Source: UBA1941 sp046329555 (GTDB lineage Bacteria > Bacteroidota > Bacteroidia > Chitinophagales > LD1). From it: a stretch of 64,000 nt of DNA. The translations under genes and the position numbers were made by a program. The stretch is taken from assembly GCA_046329555.1 (NCBI GenBank), contig JAXLUK010000003.1, positions 496,001-560,000 on the forward strand, given 5' to 3'. Shown piece after piece: positions 27,872 to 38,300 of the stretch (position 1 is the stretch's first letter; each line of letters begins with the position of its first letter). The notes under the pieces were generated by a model. That model had not been told where the DNA came from. It was given only the letters and a program-made list of their open reading frames with translations, and ran no database searches.

Positions 27872-28949
27872 ATTTAGGCGCGCGCCAAACCAGATAAACC
27901 GCAAGGAATCCAAAAACAATATTCGGAATCCATACCCCTATTACCGGTGGCAGGGTAGAATTGGTAGAAAATGTTACCGAGAATTTACCAATAATTTCGT
28001 ACAAAGAACTCAACCCAATACCTAATACCAAATGCCAGCCCAAGCCTCCCCGCACCTTACGGGATGCCACGCTCACGCCAATCAGGGTCATAATAAATAC
28101 ACTGGCTGCCGAAGCACTGCGCCGCCACCTTTCAACTTCGTAAAACTCAATATAATTCTGACCAGATGCCTTCATCTCATCGATATAGCGAATCAACTCA
28201 GGCGTTGTCATCTCATCTTTATTATTGGCAGAATATTTGAAATCCTTTGGCGTAAAGTGAAAAGCGGTATCCAAAACTTTTCCGCTTTGAATCACATCGG
28301 TTCCCTCGCTTGCCGCAGTTCGCGTATACCAATTAGAAAGTCGCCACTGCGCTGTTTTCGGCAACCATTCTATTTTTTCAGCCCTCAACCGGTAATCTAT
28401 TCTACTGTCTTTGAAATGGTCAATAGCAAACTTAAATCCAGCCGCATCCGAAGGCCGGTAATTTTCCATAAACAAATAGGTGTGGTCTGCAATCTGCCGG
28501 TGATAATTCAGACTGATATTATCCATGTACTTATTGATGTAAGTATGCTCAAATGCGATGCGCTTTTTGTTAGAATAGGGCACCAGATAATTATTGCAGA
28601 ACCACAAACTTCCCGCCAGAATACAAGCACCAACGAAATACGGCCGCAGCATGCGATAAAAACTGGTACCGCTGTTGAGAATAGCGATAATTTCAGAGCG
28701 ATCGGCTAATTGCGAGGTGAAAAAAATACAGGCTACCAGAATAAAAAATGGCGCCAGCATAGCGCCGATGTAAGGAATAAAACTCACATAATATTGCGTG
28801 ATGATGATTTTGAGAGTAGCATCTCCATTTAAAAAATTATCAATTTTTTCTGAAACATCAATCACTATGGTGATCAGCAGTAACAGAAAAAGAATGAAGA
28901 CAAACGTCCCCAAAAACTTCTTGAGTATGTACCAGTCAATCTTTTTCAC
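27870..28949 (-). CDS. lptG: LPS export permease, LptF/LptG family
   Basis: 359-aa inner-membrane protein of the YjgP/YjgQ family, part of the LptB2FG ABC transporter that extracts lipopolysaccharide from the inner membrane. It opens with DWYILKKFLGTFVFILFLLLL; two further helices follow, then a periplasmic domain (about 120-265), then three C-terminal helices. Whether it is F or G is not certain from sequence alone. The start overlaps the tgt stop by 4 nt (ATGA). The tgt-lptG pair is common in Bacteroidota. Confidence 0.9.
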   Translation of the reverse strand: MKKIDWYILKKFLGTFVFILFLLLLITIVIDVSEKIDNFLNGDATLKIIITQYYVSFIPYIGAMLAPFFILVACIFFTSQLADRSEIIAILNSGTSFYRMLRPYFVGACILAGSLWFCNNYLVPYSNKKRIAFEHTYINKYMDNISLNYHRQIADHTYLFMENYRPSDAAGFKFAIDHFKDSRIDYRLRAEKIEWLPKTAQWRLSNWYTRTAASEGTDVIQSGKVLDTAFHFTPKDFKYSANNKDEMTTPELIRYIDEMKASGQNYIEFYEVERWRRSASAASVFIMTLIGVSVASRKVRGGLGWHLVLGIGLSSLYEIIGKFSVTFSTNSTLPPVIGVWIPNIVFGFLAVYLVWRAPK

Positions 28950-30076
28950 AGCCGTGTCATCACCCGGTTAATTGTTTGCACTTTCCAGGCCGCGAATGTT
29001 CCGGCCAGAATTTGTTGGCGGGCTTCTTTCACCAGCCATAAATAAAAACTCAGATTGTTCAGCGACGCAATCATGGCTCCCAACATCTCACCGCTGTGAA
29101 CCAGGTGACGCAAGTATGCCTTAGTGTGCGTGCGGCAAACAGCGCAAGGACTATTTTCGTCAATAGGTGAAAAATCGTTCTTCCACTTTTCGTTTCTAAT
29201 ATTAATAATACCCTGCGTGGTAAATAACATACCGTTTCTGGCATTGCGCGTTGGCATCACACAATCAAACATATCTACACCCAGTGAAATGCCCTCCAAA
29301 ATGTTAGCCGGCGTACCCACTCCCATCAGATAACGAGGTTTATCTTTGGGTAGAATGTCACAAACCAGTTCTGTCATCGCGTACATCTCCTCATCTGGCT
29401 CGCCAACACTAAGGCCGCCAATGGCATTACCGGCGCGATTTTTGGCGGCGATATATTCTGCAGAAGCTATACGCAAATCTTTAAAAACCGAACCCTGTAC
29501 AATGGGAAACAAGTGTTGCTGGTAACCATACAGCGGCTCAGTTTCATCGAATCTTGTGATACATCGATCGAGCCAGCGATGGGTCATATCCAATGATTTG
29601 CGGGCATAAGCATAGTCACAAGGATACGGTGTACACTCATCAAATGCCATCATGATATCAGCGCCAATAATTCGTTGTGTATCCATCACATTTTCAGGCG
29701 TGAAAATGTGCTTGGAACCATCGATATGCGACCGGAATTCTGCGCCTTCTTCCCGAATTTTTCTAATATCAGAAAGTGAATAAACCTGATAGCCACCGCT
29801 ATCGGTAAGTATGGGTCGGTTCCATCCATTAAACTGATGTAATCCGCCGGCTTTTCGCAGGGTATCTAATCCCGGGCGCAAATACAAATGATAAGTATTG
29901 CCCAAAATGATTCGTGCATCTATATCTCGCACCAATTCTTCAAAATGAACAGCCTTCACTGTTCCGGCTGTGCCTACCGGCATAAAAATGGGTGTTTCTA
30001 TTGCACCATGATTGGTTTGAAACACGCCAGCACGGGCTTTAGAAGCGCTATCGGTGGCAACCAGTGTAAAACTCAT
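28946..30076 (-). CDS. tgt: tRNA-guanine transglycosylase (queuine tRNA-ribosyltransferase)
   Basis: 376-aa enzyme that exchanges guanine-34 for preQ1 in tRNAs with GUN anticodons. Asp92 lies in DSGGYQVYS, the catalytic Asp in GVDMFDCVMPTR, and the zinc site is CAVCRTHTKAYLRH with its downstream His. I chose the start at 30076 (MSFTLVATDS); an in-frame extension to 30301 lacks family similarity and would run across the divergent CDGSH gene. lptG overlaps the stop. Confidence 0.96.
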   Translation of the reverse strand: MSFTLVATDSASKARAGVFQTNHGAIETPIFMPVGTAGTVKAVHFEELVRDIDARIILGNTYHLYLRPGLDTLRKAGGLHQFNGWNRPILTDSGGYQVYSLSDIRKIREEGAEFRSHIDGSKHIFTPENVMDTQRIIGADIMMAFDECTPYPCDYAYARKSLDMTHRWLDRCITRFDETEPLYGYQQHLFPIVQGSVFKDLRIASAEYIAAKNRAGNAIGGLSVGEPDEEMYAMTELVCDILPKDKPRYLMGVGTPANILEGISLGVDMFDCVMPTRNARNGMLFTTQGIINIRNEKWKNDFSPIDENSPCAVCRTHTKAYLRHLVHSGEMLGAMIASLNNLSFYLWLVKEARQQILAGTFAAWKVQTINRVMTRL

Positions 30077-30143
30077 AAGGTGGGCGAAAGTACAAAAACC
30101 CGCGCTGCCATCAGATTTACAAGGAAAGGTTAGCTTCGTAGGT

Positions 30144-30347
30144 ATGGAAGAACTAGAACATGAAAAGAAACAAGGCGCCATTGTAGAACTACGCCCCAAT
30201 GGCCCGATAGTTATCTCAGGGATCTTTGAGGTAACTGATGAACAAGGAAATGTAATGGAGAAAAAGGAGAAACGCAGCTTCTGCAGATGCGGATTAAGCA
30301 AGACCTACCCCATCTGCGATGGCGCCCACAAGGCCATGGCTAGTTGA
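30144..30347 (+). CDS. CDGSH iron-sulfur domain protein
   Basis: 67-aa small protein binding a [2Fe-2S] cluster through three Cys and one His. The motif CRCGLSKTYPICDGAH is complete, near residues 47-62. The start at MEELEHEKK gives a compact domain; an upstream start would overlap tgt. A purine-rich AAGGAAAGG lies about 14 nt before the ATG. The role is probably electron transfer or redox sensing in the cytoplasm; partners are unknown. Confidence 0.88.
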   Translation: MEELEHEKKQGAIVELRPNGPIVISGIFEVTDEQGNVMEKKEKRSFCRCGLSKTYPICDGAHKAMAS

Positions 30348-30454
30348 TTCACCGCTTTTTTTGGTGCTTTAGCCTAATTTAAAGCAAAATTCCCCTGTCT
30401 TTAAACCTTTTCCTTCAAATCAAATCCGACATTCGCAACAGCAAAAAATCAGAT

Positions 30455-32260
30455 ATGAAGAAACAACTACATCGCCTTATGGCCACGGTAATGTTCGGCA
30501 TGGTAGCCTTATGGGCCGGAGCCGTTTGTACTCCAACGGGTTCTACTTTTAATGATGCTACCTGCGCCGGCGTCCCTTATGACTTTAATGGCCGCCAGTT
30601 AACTGTGGCCGGCACCTATTTCGATACCTTGCAAACAACAGGGGGCTGCGACAGTATCGTTACCTTGAACCTTACTGTAAATCAGCCATCTAACGTTTCT
30701 ATTTACGATACCATTTGTGCTGGTACCGTGTATTATTTTGCTGGCATCCGCCGCACGGTGAGCGGCATCTACGGCGATACGCTGTTCAATCAGTATTTTT
30801 GTGATAGTATTATCTCGCTGCACCTCACCGTAAACAATGACCCGCATCCGCGCGACACCATACGCACCAGTACCTGCGCCGGGCATCCATATAATTTCTA
30901 CGGAAGAAACATCACACAGCCGGGCACCTACCGCGATACCGTAGCTGGTTCTAACCATGGCTGCGATAGTATAATCGTTCTGGTATTGCAAGTTATTGGC
31001 GGCGGTCCGGGCGGCGGAACCAATGTTACCGCGCAAATTTGCACCGGAGGCTCCTATGACTTCAACGGAACAATTCTAACGACTGCAGGTACCTACCGCG
31101 ACACCCTCGTTAGTGCAACAACAGGCTGTGATAGCATCATCAGACTCACCCTTACCGTTGGTAGCTATAATTCTACCACCAAAACCGATTCGATTTGCGC
31201 AGGTAATGGAAGCTATCAATGGCGTGGAAGAACACTCACTTCTACCGGAACCTTCCGCGATACGGTAGTGAAAGGCACCGGTTGCGATAGTATTTACATT
31301 CTTCGTTTGGTTGCAAAACCAGGTTCTTTAGTTAACCAAAACATCCAATTCTGCCAAGGTAGCACAGTTACCTGGCATGGTAACACCTACACCGCACCAG
31401 GTCAATACCGCGATACGGTGCCCAACAATACCGGCGGTTGCGATACCGTCTTCACACTCAATTTGCAACCTGGCCCTCCTCCAACAATCAATAAAACAGA
31501 TAGTATTTGCTCAGGAGACGCCTATGTTTATTTAGGAAAAACGTATACCCTGGCGGGAGTTTATACTGATACTATTGCCAGCAATACAGGCGGCTGCGAT
31601 ACTATTGTTCGTTTAAGGCTCAACGCCAAAGCCGGAAGCCCGGCGCCAATCCAAATCCGTGATTCTATTTGCCAGGGCGGTACTTATCATTTCCGTGATA
31701 CTTCCTTTACCACTAACGGTGTGTTCCGTGTGGGGTTAGCCGGACCTGGTTGCGATACCGTTGTTACCATTTTCCTGACTTACCGCACATCAGTTCCTGC
31801 AGTCACTATTACACAAAGTGGAACTACCTTGATTGCTAATACCACTAGTGCAGTATCTTACCAATGGTATTTTAATGGCAATGCCATTCCAAATGCAACC
31901 GGCCAGGCCTATCCTGCTTCCGGTACCGGATCAGGCACCTATACCGTAGACGCTATTGATGCCGGAGGATGCACTGGAACTTCAGCACCATTCAACGCCA
32001 TCATCAACGGTATTACTGCTGTTACTGAAACGAAAATGATGCTCTACCCAAATCCGAACCGCGGCGTATTTACATTGTATTCTGAAAATGCAATTGGCGA
32101 AGAAGCCATTATCGCTGATCTCTCAGGTCGTGAAATGGCCCGTGTAGCTATTACCAAAAACAATGAAACGTTTACGGTGAACAATCTGTCGGAAGGAACT
32201 TATCTCTTGCAACTGGCAAAAGCAGGTTCCCGGCCAATCAGGTTCTCGGTGATGAAATAA
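30455..32260 (+). CDS. T9SS surface protein with eight 'CDSI' modules
   Basis: 601-aa secreted protein with signal peptide (MKKQLHRLMATVMFGMVALWAG). About eight modules of 45-60 aa, each with an early Cys (TICAG type) and a GCDSI/GCDTI motif, are the same family as in the 1574-aa protein at 14.2-19.0 kb. An Ig-like segment follows (VSYQWYFNGNAI). The end (MMLYPNPNRGVFTL ... GTYLLQLA) is a type A T9SS sorting domain, so this protein and its larger relative use different tail types. It ends before a strong terminator. Confidence 0.85.
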   Translation: MKKQLHRLMATVMFGMVALWAGAVCTPTGSTFNDATCAGVPYDFNGRQLTVAGTYFDTLQTTGGCDSIVTLNLTVNQPSNVSIYDTICAGTVYYFAGIRRTVSGIYGDTLFNQYFCDSIISLHLTVNNDPHPRDTIRTSTCAGHPYNFYGRNITQPGTYRDTVAGSNHGCDSIIVLVLQVIGGGPGGGTNVTAQICTGGSYDFNGTILTTAGTYRDTLVSATTGCDSIIRLTLTVGSYNSTTKTDSICAGNGSYQWRGRTLTSTGTFRDTVVKGTGCDSIYILRLVAKPGSLVNQNIQFCQGSTVTWHGNTYTAPGQYRDTVPNNTGGCDTVFTLNLQPGPPPTINKTDSICSGDAYVYLGKTYTLAGVYTDTIASNTGGCDTIVRLRLNAKAGSPAPIQIRDSICQGGTYHFRDTSFTTNGVFRVGLAGPGCDTVVTIFLTYRTSVPAVTITQSGTTLIANTTSAVSYQWYFNGNAIPNATGQAYPASGTGSGTYTVDAIDAGGCTGTSAPFNAIINGITAVTETKMMLYPNPNRGVFTLYSENAIGEEAIIADLSGREMARVAITKNNETFTVNNLSEGTYLLQLAKAGSRPIRFSVMK

Positions 32261-32263
32261 TCA

Positions 32264-32296
32264 ACAAGCCCCGCCCTTAAAGCGGGGCTTGTTTTT
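32264..32296 (+). terminator. Intrinsic terminator
   Basis: CAAGCCCCGC (32265-32274) pairs with GCGGGGCTTG (32282-32291) over a 7-nt loop, followed by TTTTT. It ends 14 nt before the giant gene's ATG, separating the two surface-protein genes. Confidence 0.9.
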
Positions 32297-32309
32297 CACC
32301 TGGTACGAT

Positions 32310-35300
32310 ATGAAGAAAATTGGCTATTTACTGTTCTGCAGCTTGCTGCTTCTGACCAATCAGGTCCGCGCCTCACATGTGATGGGTGCAGACCTGACCT
32401 TCAAATGCGTGGGTCCACACCGATATCAGGTTACGCTGGCTATTTATCGCGACTGTAACTCCAATACACAATTAGCAAATCCCATTTATGTACACTACAG
32501 TTCAGCAACCTGTGGCGTAGATGATTCCATTGCAGTGCCACTGGCCACAGGATATCCTATTGATATTACTCCCATTTGCACCGGCCAGCAATCTAAATGC
32601 AGCGGAGGCTCCAGTGCATATGGCATTCAAAAATATGTGTATAGCAACGTACTGAACCTCGGAAATTACTGTGGAAACGACTGGGTACTGAGTTGGTCTA
32701 CTTGTTGCAGGAACAATGCCATTAGCTCGATTAACAACCCGGGAGGAACCGGTTTTTATATCGAAGCCAGACTGAACAACACCTTTACCTCCCGATGCGA
32801 TAACTCGCCTACCTTCTTAAATAATCCTATTCCGTTTTTTTGCGTCGGTCAACAAGCCAATTTTAACCACGGCGGCAGCGATGCAGATGGCGATTCGCTG
32901 GCGTATTCGCTGGTTTCCAGCATGGCCACTTCCAATACCACCGTTTCCTATCAAAATGGACTAGGATATTCTGCTACCAATCCGGTGCTCAATAGTGGTG
33001 GTTTTAGTATCAACCCGGTTAACGGACAGTTAACTTTCACGCCAACACAATCATCAGTTTGTATTGTAAAAGTACTAGTCCGTGAATTTCGTAATCGCGT
33101 GTTGATTGGCCAGGTGGAGCGCGAGATGCAAGTGGTTATACAAACCAATTGCGGTACTGTTCCGGGCGCATCTGGTGTGGATGGCGCACTGGGTGCTAAT
33201 GCCAGCTACACCGATACCATACCGGCCTGCTCGCAGAGTTGCTTTTACATGAACTCGTACAGCGCAGATACCAGCGTAACATTAACCCTGACCTGGGACT
33301 CTGCCATTGCTGGTGGTACATTTAGTACCACGGCCGGAACACGCCCCAGGGGAACCTTCTGCTGGACGCCTACACGCAACGATGTAGGTATTCATAGTTT
33401 TACGGTAACAGTAAAAGATAACCATTGCCCCAATCCGAATTCAAATATCTACGCTTACAACCTTTGGGTAGTGCCCACTCAGCCAGCAGGCCCCGATAAA
33501 GCAACGTGTCAGTACAGTACAGTGAATACGTCGGCTGCTGGCAGCGGAACTTGGAGTGTCATGACAGGTAATCCGGCCACTACTACTTTCAGTAATGCTA
33601 ACTCGCCTACAACTACTATATCCGGCTTTAGCGTTCCAGGTCTTTACAACTTTATCTGGAACACTACTTCAGCTTGTACTGATACCATGTCGGTTACTGT
33701 AACGGTAAAACCCATCGCCGGAAATGATGATACCGTTTGTCAATACGAAACCGGATTGTTGAATGCCATAGGCGCCGGGGTGTGGAGCGCACTCAGTTCC
33801 AATCCGGCAGTAGCTACCATCACTTCTGCCAATACCCCTTCAACTTCCATCACTCATTTGAATGTGGCTGGAAATTATGGCTTCATCTACACCAATAACG
33901 GCTGTACCGATACCGCCTTCATCCTCGTGAAAGCCAAGCCCAATGCGGGTTCCGATAAAACCATTTGTCAGTACAACACCGTTACCATGACGGGTGCTGG
34001 CACTGGCAACTGGAGTAGTGATGCCGCTAATCCAGCTACGGTTTCTTTTAGCTCGAACACTTTAGCCAGTGCTGTGGTTGGCCCATTTGCCGTATCCGGC
34101 AATTACACCTTTTATTGGACCAACAACGGTTGCACCGATACGGTGAAAGTTGCTGTAACACCTAAACCCATCGCAGGAAATGATGATACCGTTTGTCAAT
34201 ACGAAACAGGATTGTTGAATGCCATAGGTGCTGGTGTTTGGAGCGCTTTGAGTTCTAATCCAGCAGTGGCTTCCATCACTTCTGCCAATACCCCTTCAAC
34301 TTCTATCACTAATTTGAATGTGGCTGGAAATTATGGCTTCATCTACACCAATAACGGTTGCACCGACACCGCCTTCATCCTAGTGAAAGCCAAGCCCAAT
34401 GCGGGTTCTGATAAAACTATTTGTCAGTACAACGTCGTTAATATGACGGGCGCTGGGACTGGAAACTGGAGTAGTGATGCCGCTAATCCCGCAGTAGTTT
34501 CTTTTAGTTCGAACACTTTAGCCAGTGCTGTAGTTGGACCATTTGCCGTATCCGGTAATTACACCTTTTATTGGACCAACAACGGTTGCACCGATACGGT
34601 GAAAGTTGCTGTAACACCTAAACCCATCGCAGGAAATGATGACACCGTTTGTCAATACGAAACAGGATTGTTGAGCGCAACAGGCGCTGGTGTATGGAGC
34701 GCACTGAGTACGAATCCGGCAGTAGCTACCATCACTTCTGCCAATACCCCTTCAACTTCCATCACTAATTTAAATGTGGCTGGAAATTATGGCTTCATCT
34801 ACACCAATAACGGCTGTACCGATACCGCCTTCATTCTTGTGAAAGCCAAGCCCAATGCGGGTTCCGACAAAACTATTTGTCAGTACAACACCGTTACCAT
34901 GACAGGCGCCGGTTCCGGCACATGGAGCGCTGATGTTGCCAATCCTGCAGTGGTATCTTTTAGTTCGAACACTTCAGCCAGTGCTGTAGTTGGACCATTT
35001 GCCGTATCCGGTAATTACACTTTCTATTGGACTAACAACGGTTGCACCGATACGGTGAAAGTTACTGTAACACCTAAACCCATCGCCGGAAATGATGATA
35101 CCGTTTGTCAATACGAAACAGGATTGTTGAGCGCAACAGGCTCTGGTGTTTGGAGCGCACTCAGTTCCAATCCGGCAGTAGCTACCATTACTTCTGCCAA
35201 TACCCCTTCAACTTCTATCACTAATTTGAATGTGGCTGGAAGTTATGGCTTCATCTACTCCAATAACGGTTGTACCGATACCGCCTTCATCCTCGTGAAA

Positions 35301-38300
35301 GCCAAGCCCAATGCGGGTTCCGATAAAACCATTTGTCAGTACAACACCGTTGCCATGACGGGCACCGGCACTGGAAACTGGAGCGCTGATGTTGCTAATC
35401 CTGCAGTGGTGTCTTTTAGTTCGAACACTTCAGCCAGTGCAGTAGTTGGACCATTTGCCGTATCCGGTAACTACACCTTCTATTGGACCAACAATGGTTG
35501 CAGCGATACCGTGAAAGTTACCGTAACATCTAAACCCATCGCCGGAAATGATGATACCGTTTGTCAATACGAAACAGGATTGTTGAATGCCATAGGCGCC
35601 GGGGTGTGGAGCGCACTCAGTTCCAATCCGGCCGTAGCTACCATTACTTCTGCCAATACCCCTTCAACTTCTATCACTAATTTGAATGTGGCTGGAAATT
35701 ATGGCTTCATCTACACCAACAACGGCTGCACCGACACCGCCTTCATTCTTGTGAAAGCCAAGCCCAATGCGGGTTCCGACAAAACTATTTGTCAGTACAA
35801 CACCGTTACCATGACAGGCGCTGGCACCGGCACATGGAGTGCTGATGTTGCCAATCCTGCAGTGGTATCTTTTAGTTCGAACTCTTTAGCCAGTGCTGTA
35901 GTTGGACCATTTGCCGTATCCGGTAATTACACTTTCTATTGGACCAACAACGGTTGCACCGATACCATGAAAGTTACTGTAACACCTAAACCCATCGCAG
36001 GAAATGATGATACCGTTTGTCAATACGAAACAGGATTGCTGAGCGCAACTGGCTCTGGTGTTTGGAGCGCACTCAGTTCCAATCCGGCAGTAGCTACCAT
36101 CACTTCTGCCAATACCCCTTCAACTTCTATCACTAATTTGAATGTGGCTGGAAATTATGGCTTCATCTACACCAACAACGGCTGCACCGATACCGCCTTC
36201 ATCCTTGTGAAAGCCAAGCCCAATGCGGGTTCCGACCGGACTAACTGCCAATTCAACAATATCCAACTACATAGTTTTGGAAACGGCGTATGGAGCGCAG
36301 CAGCAGCAAATCCGGGTGCTACAACAATCTCCAGTTTAACTGATACAGCAGCATTAGTTAGTGGTTTTAACCTGCCCGGCAGGTACAATTTCGTTTGGCT
36401 ATCTAACGGATGCACCGATACTGTTGCGGTAACCATCAATGCTAAACCCGATGCCGGAACAGATCAAAGCACTTGCCGATACGCCACCGCAGTTATGCAT
36501 GCCCATGGTCATGGCACATGGAGCAACGTAAGCGGCAATCCAAACAATTTAACCATCAGCAATACTACAGATAGCAATGCCACCATTAGCGGATTCAATG
36601 CAATTGGATCGTATGCCTTGAAATGGACCATCAACGGCTGTACCGATACCGTTACTATTAATGTAATTTCTAAACCAAATGCTGGTGCCGATCAAACAGT
36701 CTGTCAATTTTCGGCAACCAATATGACCGCTCATGATTTCGGTCAATGGCAGCCTCTAGCTACTAATCCAGCAGCAATAAACTTCAGTAGCCTTACTGAT
36801 TCTGCCGCCCTGGTAAGCGGCTTTACCATTGCGGGAATCTATCGTTTTGTTTGGTCAGCCAATTCTTGCACAGATACTGTTCAAATTACCGTGAACACAA
36901 AGCCAAATGCTGGATCAGATCAAGTAACCTGTCAGTTCAGCACGGCATCAATGAGTGCTTTCGGGCACGGTCGTTGGGACACCTTACCAGGAAATCCTGC
37001 TACCGCAATCTTTTCCAACATAAATGATTCTGCAGCCACCATCAGCGGATTTTCTGCAAGCGGCAATTATGGTTTCATCTGGACCGTCAACGGCTGTAGC
37101 GATACGGCTTACGTTCTGGTGAAATCTAAACCCAATGCCGGCGCTGATGATGGATTTTGTTTACCGGGAACAATACAACTGAACGCTTCTGGAAGCGGTT
37201 TGTGGCAACCACTCAGCACTAACCCCGCAGTAGTCAATATTGTGAACAACAGTTTTGCGCAAACCTTAGTTAATGGCTTTGGAACTGCAGGCAATTACGA
37301 TTTTGTATGGAGCAACAACGGATGTAGCGATACGGTGAGAATTTTCGTCACCCCTTCTATTCCCGCGGGGCCCAATCAAACCATTTGCCAATTTAGTTCA
37401 ACCAACTTACAAGGAATTGGCATTGGCGTGTGGAACGTCATCAACGGAAATCCTGCCGCCACTGCATTATCAGATAGTTCTTTGCCAAACACATTAATTA
37501 CAGGCTTTAGTCAACCCGGAAACTACTATTACCTGTGGCAAGTAACCGGATGTAGAGACACCCTCATGATTCAGGTTACCCCTAAACCTGATGCGGGTAC
37601 TAATTTGAGTATTTGCCAATTTGAAAGTGCTTCGATGCAGGCAGTTGGTACAGGTACTTGGGATAACATTCCCGGCAATCCCGCTTCGCTTCAAATTTCA
37701 AATGCAGCATTGGCCAATACTACAGTCAACGGATTTACTTTTGCCGGTACTTACCAACTGAAGTGGAGTTACAACGGATGTAGCGACACCACCTTAGTAG
37801 TAGTAAAACCCAAGCCCATGGCGGGTGCCGACCAAGTTGTTTGCTTATACGACAGTGCTACCCTACAGGCATCAGGGAACGGTACCTGGACTATTCTCGC
37901 CGGAAATCCAGCATCCATCACACTTTCTAATGCAAATGCTGCCAATGCCGTAATACACGGATTAACTACCAGCGGTACTTATTTGTTACAATGGGTAGTT
38001 AATGGTTGCGCCGATACCGTTGCTATTCAAGTACCAGACCGCCATCCGGCAGGTCCTGATCAAACTATTTGTCAATATGAAACTGCGGTGATGCAGGCCA
38101 GTGGTACCGGAATATGGTCGGCGGCACCTGGTAATCCTGCCCCGCTTAGTTTTAGTTCTAATATGGATAGTAATGCCACTGTTAGTGGATTTACAGTTGT
38201 TGGAAGTTATGCATTGATCTACACCAACAACGGTTGTACCGATACCGCCTTCATTCTTGTGAAAGCCAAGCCCAATGCGGGTTCCGACAAAACTATCTGT

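Noticed and set aside
30077..30301. N-terminal extension of Tgt by 75 residues
   Set aside because: The extension has no Tgt similarity and lies over the divergent CDGSH gene; the start at 30076 gives the standard protein.
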